A DNA stretch of 38,579 bases from an uncultured Alphaproteobacteria bacterium (GTDB taxonomy: Bacteria > Pseudomonadota > Alphaproteobacteria > RF32 > CAG-239). The stretch covers positions 1 to 38,579 of the forward strand of contig CALXVZ010000011.1 of assembly GCA_944392235.1 (NCBI GenBank), in the 5' to 3' direction. A program made the position numbers and the translations under genes. Of the stretch, positions 9,151 to 17,085 are shown in pieces. The notes under the pieces are model-generated. The model ran no database searches. It had not been told where the DNA came from and was given only the letters and a program-made list of their open reading frames with translations. Numbering within the stretch: position 1 is the stretch's first letter; every line of letters starts with the position of its first letter.

Positions 9151-10170
9151 TTATGGAATTTGTTCCAATGGTGGTAAATCTTGATAATACTTATACCACA
9201 AACGTTGCAGCATATAGAAGAAGTCAGTTTTTTTCACCACAGTTCCCAAAGGTTTCGCTGAAGATGCAAAGTGCAGAATTGTTGCATTAGCAAAAACATC
9301 TTCTAAATTTTGCCAATTTTCATTATAATATTTAGCCATAGTTGGTAAATCAATATGCTCAAAAAAGAAGTTCATCGTATTATTTTTGAAAGGCAACAGA
9401 GCGACATCATTTCCAGCAACCACATTAAAAGCATCTTGATCCATATAAGTTCTAAAATTATTATTAGTATAATCCTCCAATTTTGCTAAAAGATTATCTT
9501 CTCTGATTTTCTGTAAATTTAAGAGCATAACACCGGCATTAAAATAAAATCCACGTTTTTCAAGATTAAGTTCCAAAACATGAGTATTTTCGAAAAACCA
9601 AGAAGGATCTTTAACTGCTGCCAAATATTTTCCATCAATATTCGTCTGATACAGTGCATTCAAGTCATGCAAAATTAACACATCAGAATCAACATATAAA
9701 ACTTTATCAAGTTCAGATAAAGCTTGAGCAATATAATATTTAAGCAACGAAGCTTTAGAAACATGAGTATCACGAATATAAAACAGATCAACAGCTTTCT
9801 GAGGCAACACAGTTATTTTAACCTTATCTGTTTCCATTGCTTTAAGTGCTGATATATCGGAATCATATACATCCAAAGTCATCACATAAAAATTGTATTG
9901 ACTATTAGGACATTTCGTTTGCTTAGCTGAATTAATCGCAACGCGAGTAAAATCCATATAATTTGCATCTGTAATCAACGCCACATTAACCGTTCCATCA
10001 ACACCTTTACAATTTTGAGGAGTTAACTGCAAATCAAAATCATATGTTTTAACAACATTCTGTTGTTGCTGCACCTCTTTTTCAATATAAGAGGCCCAAA
10101 GCAACAAACCAACAATAACAACCGCCATAACATCCGCGATTATAACCCATTTCATTCCTTTATCTTTCAT
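9151..10170 (-). CDS. Membrane-anchored family 8 glycosyltransferase
   Basis: This looks like a GT8 retaining glycosyltransferase, a family that uses UDP-sugars with a metal bound by a DxD motif. A short basic N-terminus and one membrane helix (about residues 8-26) put the enzyme on the periplasmic side if the positive-inside rule holds, which is unusual for bacterial GT8 enzymes. The catalytic domain starts at VNVALITDANY (about 61). The DxD motif is DSD at 151-153 in KVLYVDSDVLILHDL, followed by FNAGVMLLNL, DQDAFNVV and a final HFASSAKPLG. AGGAG lies 11 bases upstream of the start; an internal Met6 is an alternative. It is flanked by its own terminator. Acceptor unknown; a cell-surface glycan is likely. 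Confidence 0.82.
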   Translation of the reverse strand: MKDKGMKWVIIADVMAVVIVGLLLWASYIEKEVQQQQNVVKTYDFDLQLTPQNCKGVDGTVNVALITDANYMDFTRVAINSAKQTKCPNSQYNFYVMTLDVYDSDISALKAMETDKVKITVLPQKAVDLFYIRDTHVSKASLLKYYIAQALSELDKVLYVDSDVLILHDLNALYQTNIDGKYLAAVKDPSWFFENTHVLELNLEKRGFYFNAGVMLLNLQKIREDNLLAKLEDYTNNNFRTYMDQDAFNVVAGNDVALLPFKNNTMNFFFEHIDLPTMAKYYNENWQNLEDVFANATILHFASSAKPLGTVVKKTDFFYMLQRLWYKYYQDLPPLEQIP

Positions 10171-10237
10171 AATACCAACTGCTCCTAAAGATAACCACTA
10201 TACTAACAAAGTAACGCAAGATAAATTAATATCAAGT

Positions 10238-10271
10238 AAAAAAAGGAGAAGCACAAGCTTCCCCTTTTTTT
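10238..10271 (-). terminator. Terminator of adhE
   Basis: Minus-strand stem AAAAGGGGAAGC with GCTTCTCCTTTT, 4-base loop, one G-U pair, followed by T residues. Confidence 0.85.
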
Positions 10272-10294
10272 TCAAAAGCGATTAAAGAAATTAA

Positions 10295-12928
10295 TTAAAT
10301 TTCAAAATCGGTAACCCCTTCATAAGCCAATTCATAAAGCTTACGAATTTCCTTAATTAAAGGATAACGAGGGTTAGAACCTGTGCATTGGTCATCAAAT
10401 GCAAGTGTCGGCAAAGTTTCCATAGCTTTTTTGAAATCTTCATCGGTATATTCACCTTTAATAGCGAACCATTCGCGAATAGATCCCGGAATACCGATTT
10501 TCTTCTTTAATTCTTGAATACCATTAATCAAAGCATCAACTTTTTCATCCTCAGTTTTACCTTTGAATCCCATAGCTGTAGCAAACTCGGCATAAGCAGC
10601 TTTTGCGTGTGGGAATTTATATTGAGGGAAAGCACATTGTTTAGTCGGTTTATCAGTTGCATTATAGCGAATAACCTGACAGAACAAGAGAGCATTAGCC
10701 ACACCATGAGGAATATTAAATGCAGCACCTAATTTATGAGCCATAGAGTGGCAAACACCCAAGAAAGCATTAGCAAAAGCCATACCTGCAAGAGTAGAAG
10801 CTGCGTGCATTTTTTCGCGAGCATGTAAATCGCCGGTTGCATAGGATTGAGGTAAATAATCAAATACTAATTTACCAGCCTCCAAAGACAAACCGCGAGT
10901 ATATTCTGTAGCCATAGAAGAAACGAAAGATTCCAAAGCATGCGTTAAAACATCAATACCAGAGGCTGCGCAAAGCCCCTTTGGCATAGTTTGAACCAAA
11001 TCAGAATCAACAATAGCCATAGAAGGAGTTAATGCATAGTCAGCAACAGCATATTTAACACCTTCGCTATCATCAGTAATGATTGAGAACGGAGTAACTT
11101 CAGAACCTGTACCGGAAGTTGTAGGAATAGCTACCATCATAGCTTTTTCGCCCAACTGAGGGAATTCAAAAATACGTTTACGAATATCCATAAAGCGCAT
11201 AGCTAAATCTTCAAACTTCAACTCAGGATGTTCATACATCATCCACATAATTTTTCCGGCATCAATTGGAGAACCACCGCCAAGAGCAATAATAACATCA
11301 GGTTCGAAAGAACGTAATGTTCCGATAGCCATATTAACTGTAGTCAAATCCGGATCTGGATGAACATCAGAAAAGATTTTATAAGCTACACCAATTTCAT
11401 CAAGAACATCTGTAACTCTCTTAGTAAATCCCAAATCGAACAAAGGTTTATCTGTAACAATAAATGCACGTTTTTTACCTTTAAGTTCTTTCAAAGCGAA
11501 AGACAGAGAACCCGGTTTGAAATAGATTTTCGGAGGCACTCTAAACCACAACATATTTTCTTCACGTTTAGCAACATTTTTAATATTCATCAGATGTTTT
11601 ACTCCCACATTTTCACTAACCGAGTTACCGCCCCAAGAACCACAACCTAAAGTCAAAGAAGGTTCCAACCTAAAGTTATAAATATCCCCAATAGCTCCTT
11701 GAGAAGTCGGACAGTTAATCATAACACGCCCTGTAATCATCAGATGACCAAAATATTTAATTCTGTCATCATTTTGCGGATTAGTATAAAGAACAGACGT
11801 ATGACCACGACCACCATGAGAAACAAGTTCTTTAGCCAAATCTGCTCCAGACTTGAAATCATCAGCTTTATACATAGCCAAAACAGGAGAAAGTTTCTCA
11901 GCTGAGAAAGGTTCTTCTACACCTACTTTAGAACATTCAGCGATAAGCACTTTAGTTTCTTCCGGCACAGAGATTTTAGCCATTTCAGCAATTTTATAAG
12001 CAGGTTGTCCAACAATAGCTGAGTTAAGATGCCCATCAATCATAATAACTTTAGCCAATTTTTCTTTTTCTTTCGGAGACAAGATATAAGCACCGCGTTT
12101 AATGAACTCATCTTTAACAGCATCATAAACATCTTTAACAGCAGTAACAGATTGTTCAGAAGCACAGATCATACCATTATCAAAAGTTTTAGAAAGCAAG
12201 ATAGAAGAAACCGCCATTTGAATATCAGCTGTTTCATCAATCAAAGCAGGCACATTACCAGCACCAACACCTAGAGCAGGTTTACCTGAACTATAAGCAG
12301 ATTTAACCATTCCCGGACCACCTGTTGCCAAGATAATATCAACTTGCGGATGTTGCATTAAATACTGAGTTTGGAAGATAGATGGATTCTCAATCCAAGC
12401 GATAATATTTTCTGGTGCCCCAGCTTTAACAGCCTCCTCAAGAATAATACGAGCAGTTTCCACCGTACATTTTTTTGCTCTTGGGTGAGGAGAAAAGATA
12501 ATACCATTACGAGTTTTCAAAGCAATCAAAGATTTAAAGATAGCAGTAGAAGTAGGGTTAGTAGTTGGAATAACCCCAGCAATAACCCCCAAAGGCTCAG
12601 CAATTTTAATTAAACCATTAGCCTTATCTTCTTCTAAGATTCCGCAAGTTTTAGTATTTTTAAATTTATTGTAAATATATTCAGAAGCAAAGTGATTTTT
12701 AATAACTTTATCTTCAACCACACCCATTCCTGTTTCTTCAACAGCCATTTTAGCCAAAGGAATTCTGAGTGAGCTAAGTTTCAAAGCAACTCTTCTAAAA
12801 ATATAATCTACCTGTTCCTGAGAATATTCAGCATATTTTTTCTGAGCTTCTACAACCTTAGCAACAATTTCATCAACATGTTTTTTTTCAACTTCTTCAT
12901 TAGTCTGAACTTGAGTTTCTTTTGCCAT
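10295..12928 (-). CDS. adhE: Bifunctional aldehyde-alcohol dehydrogenase AdhE
   Basis: AdhE converts acetyl-CoA to ethanol in two NADH-using steps and forms spirosomes. The N-terminal CoA-acylating aldehyde dehydrogenase (about 15-440) has catalytic Cys245 in FDNGMICASEQS. The C-terminal iron alcohol dehydrogenase (about 450-877) shows GGGSPIDAGK and the metal-binding HALESFVS and CHSMAHKLGAAFNIPHG. The chosen start at 12928 gives MAKETQ and has GGAG 11 bases upstream; the frame extends to 12958, but that extension contains the ribosome binding site. Length 877 aa is normal. It stands alone between pyk and the GT8 gene, each with its own terminator. A key sign of anaerobic growth. Confidence 0.97.
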   Translation of the reverse strand: MAKETQVQTNEEVEKKHVDEIVAKVVEAQKKYAEYSQEQVDYIFRRVALKLSSLRIPLAKMAVEETGMGVVEDKVIKNHFASEYIYNKFKNTKTCGILEEDKANGLIKIAEPLGVIAGVIPTTNPTSTAIFKSLIALKTRNGIIFSPHPRAKKCTVETARIILEEAVKAGAPENIIAWIENPSIFQTQYLMQHPQVDIILATGGPGMVKSAYSSGKPALGVGAGNVPALIDETADIQMAVSSILLSKTFDNGMICASEQSVTAVKDVYDAVKDEFIKRGAYILSPKEKEKLAKVIMIDGHLNSAIVGQPAYKIAEMAKISVPEETKVLIAECSKVGVEEPFSAEKLSPVLAMYKADDFKSGADLAKELVSHGGRGHTSVLYTNPQNDDRIKYFGHLMITGRVMINCPTSQGAIGDIYNFRLEPSLTLGCGSWGGNSVSENVGVKHLMNIKNVAKREENMLWFRVPPKIYFKPGSLSFALKELKGKKRAFIVTDKPLFDLGFTKRVTDVLDEIGVAYKIFSDVHPDPDLTTVNMAIGTLRSFEPDVIIALGGGSPIDAGKIMWMMYEHPELKFEDLAMRFMDIRKRIFEFPQLGEKAMMVAIPTTSGTGSEVTPFSIITDDSEGVKYAVADYALTPSMAIVDSDLVQTMPKGLCAASGIDVLTHALESFVSSMATEYTRGLSLEAGKLVFDYLPQSYATGDLHAREKMHAASTLAGMAFANAFLGVCHSMAHKLGAAFNIPHGVANALLFCQVIRYNATDKPTKQCAFPQYKFPHAKAAYAEFATAMGFKGKTEDEKVDALINGIQELKKKIGIPGSIREWFAIKGEYTDEDFKKAMETLPTLAFDDQCTGSNPRYPLIKEIRKLYELAYEGVTDFEI

Positions 12929-13049
12929 AGTATACATTTCTCCATAACAATTTAACACTATTGAAAAGATAATAGCGTATAAAAAATTAACAAGGCGTTT
13001 AAAACAATTATTAAGACACGAATTATTTCAGATTATTACGTATGCAAAA

Positions 13050-13080
13050 CAAAAAAATCCCAACTAAACAGTTGGGATTT
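13050..13080 (-). terminator. Terminator of pyk
   Basis: AAATCCCAACT and its complement (11-bp stem, 4-base loop) followed on the minus strand by a run of T. Confidence 0.9.
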
Positions 13081-13099
13081 CAAAGTCACAAAATTGCAA

Positions 13100-14521
13100 T
13101 TAGGCTTTAACAATATGTAAAACATTAGTGCTACCAACTCTACCAAACGGATAACCAGCGGTAACAACGATATATTCACCTTTCTTAGCCAATCCTGATA
13201 AATTAGCAAAAGCCCGAGAAACTGTTTCGATATTATCAAAGCTTTCAAAAACTTTAGTATCAACAAAAGTTTTAACACCCCAAACCAGATTAAGTCTTCG
13301 AGCAATTTCTTCTTGAGGATTAATAGAAATAATCGGCAAATTAGGACGTTCCTGAGCCATACCGAGCGTTGTAGCCCCACTAACAGAGAAAGTTGCAATA
13401 CAAGCCACTTTATCTAAAGTTTTAACGACTTCACCAGCGGCATGAGTAATTGCATGTCCTTCATTATTACAATTATTTCCCTGACAGAAATGATGAACAT
13501 TTTCCAAGTATTTAGGATCATTCTCAACTTGTTGAATAACACCATGCATAGTTTTAACAGTTTCAACAGGATAATTACCGGCAGCTGTTTCACCAGAGAG
13601 CATAACAACATCACATCCATCATAAACAGCATTAGCGATATCAGAAACCTCTGCACGTGTAGGCATAGGAGCATTCATCATCGATTCGAGCATTTGCGTA
13701 GCAACAATAACGGGTTTACCAAACACACGACATTTAGAAACGATTCGTTTTTGTAAAACAGGAACAGTCACAATAGGACATTCGACACCCAAATCACCAC
13801 GAGCCACCATAACCATATCAGAAGCTTTAATAATATTATCTAAATCATCTAATACCTGAGGTTTTTCGAGTTTAGAAATAATCCAAGCTCTTTTACCGAT
13901 AATTTTACGAGCCTCTTTAATATCTGAAACTCTTTGCACAAAAGACAAACAAATACAATCAACACCTAGTCCCAAAGCAAATTCCAAATCATTCAAATCT
14001 TTTGGTGTCAACGGAGAGATATTAAGAGAAGAATTAGGCAAATTAACCCCTTTATGCCCAGAGATAAAGCCACCGACTTCAACTTCTGTCAAAGCAGATT
14101 CTTTATTGCATTTCAGAACATTTAAGACGATATTACCATCATTAACGAGTAATTTATCCCCCACCTTTAAAGCTTCAAAAATTTCTTTATGAGGAAGAGT
14201 AACACGATTCTCATCACCTAATTCATTTTTCATATCCAGAGTAAATTTCTGTCCTTTATGAAGAAGAACCTTACCATCTTTAAACATACCGATTCTCAAC
14301 TTAGGACCTTGCATATCCGCAACAACTGTTATTTGCAAACCTTTTTCCTGAGCTAATTTTCTAACCCGTTGATAAATATTTTTATGTTCTTCATGTGTTC
14401 CATGACTAAAATTCAATCTAAACCCATCTACACCAGCATCCATAAGGGCCGAAATTTTTTCCTCTGTATTAGAAGAAGGACCCAATGTAGCTAATATTTT
14501 TGTTCGAGTATCTTTTGGCAT
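13100..14521 (-). CDS. pyk: Pyruvate kinase
   Basis: Pyruvate kinase makes ATP and pyruvate from phosphoenolpyruvate. It contains RLNFSHGTHEEH, the active-site lysine segment IISKLEKPQ, the metal-binding VMVARGDLGVECP and the family signature ATQMLESMMNAPMPTRAEV with GETAAGNYPVETV. The C-terminal regulatory domain is complete. Two ATGs lie two codons apart; AGGGG abuts the first (14527), so the second at 14521, with a 6-base spacing, is the better start (473 aa). It feeds pyruvate to the Ldh and AdhE routes encoded on either side. Confidence 0.96.
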   Translation of the reverse strand: MPKDTRTKILATLGPSSNTEEKISALMDAGVDGFRLNFSHGTHEEHKNIYQRVRKLAQEKGLQITVVADMQGPKLRIGMFKDGKVLLHKGQKFTLDMKNELGDENRVTLPHKEIFEALKVGDKLLVNDGNIVLNVLKCNKESALTEVEVGGFISGHKGVNLPNSSLNISPLTPKDLNDLEFALGLGVDCICLSFVQRVSDIKEARKIIGKRAWIISKLEKPQVLDDLDNIIKASDMVMVARGDLGVECPIVTVPVLQKRIVSKCRVFGKPVIVATQMLESMMNAPMPTRAEVSDIANAVYDGCDVVMLSGETAAGNYPVETVKTMHGVIQQVENDPKYLENVHHFCQGNNCNNEGHAITHAAGEVVKTLDKVACIATFSVSGATTLGMAQERPNLPIISINPQEEIARRLNLVWGVKTFVDTKVFESFDNIETVSRAFANLSGLAKKGEYIVVTAGYPFGRVGSTNVLHIVKA

Positions 14522-14651
14522 ATTCATCCCCTAAAAAAATTAAGACTCATCACATATACGATAGATATATACTAAAAAAGTTTAATATCTCATTATTCTT
14601 CAACTTCTCCACAACAATTTAAATATACCTCCGAAGTCGATAATTTATTAC

Positions 14652-14680
14652 TTGTCAAAAAAAAATATCTTTGTTAGAGT
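14652..14680 (+). promoter_or_regulatory. Predicted gapR promoter
   Basis: TTGTCA, 17-base spacer, TAGAGT, 56 bases before the start codon. Similar to the acpP promoter pattern. Confidence 0.45.
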
Positions 14681-14735
14681 TCACAACCGAAAACATTAAA
14701 TAAGATTCTTTAATAACCACAAAGGGAGAAAAGAC

Positions 14736-14984
14736 ATGGCAGAAAATGAAGTTGGAGGCATTGATAGCACAAGATTGAATTCCTTGATAGAACGTATCGA
14801 ACGTTTGGAAGAAGAGAAAAAAGGAATTGCATCAGACATCAGAGATATATACGCTGAAGCTAAAGGCGTAGGCTTTGATGTAAAAATTATGAAAGCAATC
14901 ATCAAGTTAAGAAAAATGAATCAAGCAGACAGAGATGAACAAGAATTTTTGCTTGAAACCTATCGTAAAGCATTAAATGTATAA
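14736..14984 (+). CDS. gapR: GapR / DUF2312 nucleoid-associated protein
   Basis: GapR binds overtwisted AT-rich DNA ahead of replication and transcription complexes in alphaproteobacteria, and is essential in Caulobacter. The 82-aa protein has the family's layout: STRLNSLIERIERLEEEKKG coiled coil, then IRDIYAEAKGVGFDVK and IMKAIIKLRKM. GGGAG precedes the ATG. It is monocistronic, with its own promoter and terminator. Its presence is one of the best class markers in the window. Confidence 0.93.
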   Translation: MAENEVGGIDSTRLNSLIERIERLEEEKKGIASDIRDIYAEAKGVGFDVKIMKAIIKLRKMNQADRDEQEFLLETYRKALNV

Positions 14985-15003
14985 GCGATAAAAAACAAAA
15001 AAT

Positions 15004-15029
15004 AAAAGCACCTATCAAAAGGTGCTTTT
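15004..15029 (+). terminator. Terminator of gapR
   Basis: AAAAGCACC and GGTGCTTTT, 9-bp stem with 8-base loop, with a T-run in the right arm. Confidence 0.9.
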
Positions 15030-15085
15030 ATTGTATCTGAACAATAAAGAAAGCTATCTAACAAAATAGTTAAAAAAATTATAAA

Positions 15086-15916
15086 TTAAGCCAAAGCTAA
15101 ATCCAAATATTGTTGCGGTGTTAAATTTTCAGCGCGTAATGTAAGATCAATACCAAGTTTATCGGCTTTTTGTTGCAAATCGGGAATAGTCTTTAAGCTT
15201 TGACGCAACATTTTGCGACGTTGACCAAACGCTAATTCTGTTAATTTTTCAACTTTTCTCAAGACCTCCGCATCAAGAGCATTTTCTTTAGGTTTAAACA
15301 AAAGAACAGATGACCAAATTTTGGGAGCCGGAACAAAGCAAGTTGGAGGCAAATCAAACAATCTCACAATTTCACACTGTAATTGAGATATAACAGAAAC
15401 ACGCCCATAATCTTTAGTCCCGATATTTGCAATGATTCTATCAGCCACTTCTTTTTGAAACATCAGAGTTAAGCTTTTATAGTTCTGAATATTTTTAAGC
15501 CAACCGGTTAAAAGCACCACAGAAATATTATAAGGTAAATTACTAACAATATGAAATTTCCCCTCCTGAGCTGCTTTTAAGGAAAAATCAAATTTAAGCG
15601 CGTCACCTTCAATAATTTCAAGCTGAGGATAAAAAGTTTGAATTTCATGCAAAATATCCAAACATCTCGTATCCATTTCTATCACAGTCATTTTTAAAGG
15701 ATTTTGCCGTAAAACTGCCTGGGTTAACCCCCCAGGCCCCGGTCCTATTTCCATAACACATTCTGTTTTTAAATCTGTTAATTTTTGAGCATTTAAGGAA
15801 AGGCGCATAATTTTATCGGTAATATTGGCATCCAACAAAAAATTCTGACCTAAAGACTTCTTAGCCATCAATTCATATTTTTCTACAAAAAATTTTGTTG
15901 TAGGCACATCAAGCAT
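15086..15916 (-). CDS. rsmA: 16S rRNA (adenine-N6,N6)-dimethyltransferase
   Basis: RsmA (KsgA) dimethylates the two adjacent adenosines of the helix 45 loop of 16S rRNA late in 30S assembly. The N-terminus shows KKSLGQNFLLD; the SAM-binding motif is EIGPGPGGLT from about residue 56; the catalytic NLPYN motif follows, and a helical C-terminal domain has FGQRRKMLRQSLK. Length 276 aa is typical. It begins 26 bases downstream of surA; pdxA, which often sits between them, is absent. Confidence 0.96.
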   Translation of the reverse strand: MLDVPTTKFFVEKYELMAKKSLGQNFLLDANITDKIMRLSLNAQKLTDLKTECVMEIGPGPGGLTQAVLRQNPLKMTVIEMDTRCLDILHEIQTFYPQLEIIEGDALKFDFSLKAAQEGKFHIVSNLPYNISVVLLTGWLKNIQNYKSLTLMFQKEVADRIIANIGTKDYGRVSVISQLQCEIVRLFDLPPTCFVPAPKIWSSVLLFKPKENALDAEVLRKVEKLTELAFGQRRKMLRQSLKTIPDLQQKADKLGIDLTLRAENLTPQQYLDLALA

Positions 15917-15942
15917 TATAAGCTATCCCTCAAATCAAAAAA

Positions 15943-17073
15943 CTAAAATTTCTTTTCAACAACAGCATTATTGCGCAAATCACGAATATACTTATTAGCA
16001 ATTTCATCGGTTTTACGTTTTTTAATAAAATCGCGAACTTCATCTTCTGTCGGCATTTTTTGCTTATCCTTAGCTGGATTATAAATTTTATCCATTTTAA
16101 AGATATAGAAGTCAGATCTATACGGAATAGCTTTTGAAACCTGTCCTTCTTTTAACTGACGCACTGCTTTATCGAGGGGCGCTGGAAGTTGTCCGACAGC
16201 AACCCAACCAAGTTTTCCTCCAGAAGGAGCGCTTGCACTCTGAGAGAATTGAGCTGCATATAATTCAAAACGAGGATCTTTCTGTAAAATTTCCACTAAT
16301 TCATCAATATGTTCCCCATCTTTACGTTTAATAACGATTTCAGATACCATATATTTTGGCGTACTCATATCTTTTTTAATACGAGCAAATTCGTCTTGCA
16401 CCTCACGTTCAGAAACATCAGAAGCTCTATTACCAACTTTATTAGCAACTAATTTATTCCACAACAAATTAGCTCTAATTTGAGCCATAAAGACCTCTTT
16501 ACTAACTTTATATTCTTTAAGAACTTTAGCAAATTTACCAGCTGGAACTCCATTAGCCTTCTCAAAATTACGATATGCTTCACGAACTTCTTTATCAGAA
16601 ACGCTAAGACCTAATTTTTGAGCTTCCTGTAATTTAATTTTCTCATCAATAGTATTTTGGAGCACTTTATCAGCAACCATTTTTTTGTTTTTAGCATTAA
16701 CATTTAAGCCTGTTGTCAAAGAAAACAAATTAGCACGTTCCTGCAAATCTTTATTAGACAGCATTTCGCCATTAATAGTCGCAACAATTTTCCACCCCGA
16801 GCCAAACAAATTATAAGGGCGAAAGACAGCTTGCTCTTTTTTTAATTTAGCTTCTTGTTCAGCTTTTTTCCGAGCCATTTCTTCAGCTTCTTGCTGAGCA
16901 CGTCTTTCCATTTCAGCCTGAGCCTCAGGACCTCTTTTAAACATAATTGAGTTAGAAGAAGAACTACGCACTGCTTTATCCAAATCAGACAAATCCATAT
17001 CTGCAGCCAGAGCAACCGTTGACAATAAAGTTCCACACAAGATTGTAGCAAGTCCTTTTTTCAGCAACATCAT
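15943..17073 (-). CDS. surA: SurA-like periplasmic chaperone / peptidyl-prolyl isomerase
   Basis: SurA escorts outer-membrane proteins, including LptD, through the periplasm. A signal peptide (MMLLKKGLATILCGTLLS, cut after VALA) is followed by a charged Glu/Lys/Ala-rich stretch (about 50-85), a SurA N-terminal helical domain (from about ATINGEMLSNKDL), and a single parvulin domain (YMVSEIVIKRKDGE to YIFKMDK) with the typical SGGKLGWVAVGQLP. E. coli SurA has two parvulin domains; one is usual for alphaproteobacteria. AGGAG lies 6 bases before the first of two adjacent ATGs. It starts 12 bases after lptD. Confidence 0.9.
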   Translation of the reverse strand: MMLLKKGLATILCGTLLSTVALAADMDLSDLDKAVRSSSSNSIMFKRGPEAQAEMERRAQQEAEEMARKKAEQEAKLKKEQAVFRPYNLFGSGWKIVATINGEMLSNKDLQERANLFSLTTGLNVNAKNKKMVADKVLQNTIDEKIKLQEAQKLGLSVSDKEVREAYRNFEKANGVPAGKFAKVLKEYKVSKEVFMAQIRANLLWNKLVANKVGNRASDVSEREVQDEFARIKKDMSTPKYMVSEIVIKRKDGEHIDELVEILQKDPRFELYAAQFSQSASAPSGGKLGWVAVGQLPAPLDKAVRQLKEGQVSKAIPYRSDFYIFKMDKIYNPAKDKQKMPTEDEVRDFIKKRKTDEIANKYIRDLRNNAVVEKKF

Positions 17074-17085
17074 AAAATACTCCTT

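Noticed and set aside
13036-13398. Open frame of 120 codons on the minus strand at the end of pyk
   Set aside because: It lies in another phase of pyk and reads through the pyk terminator; the Leu-rich product is typical of an overlapping shadow frame.
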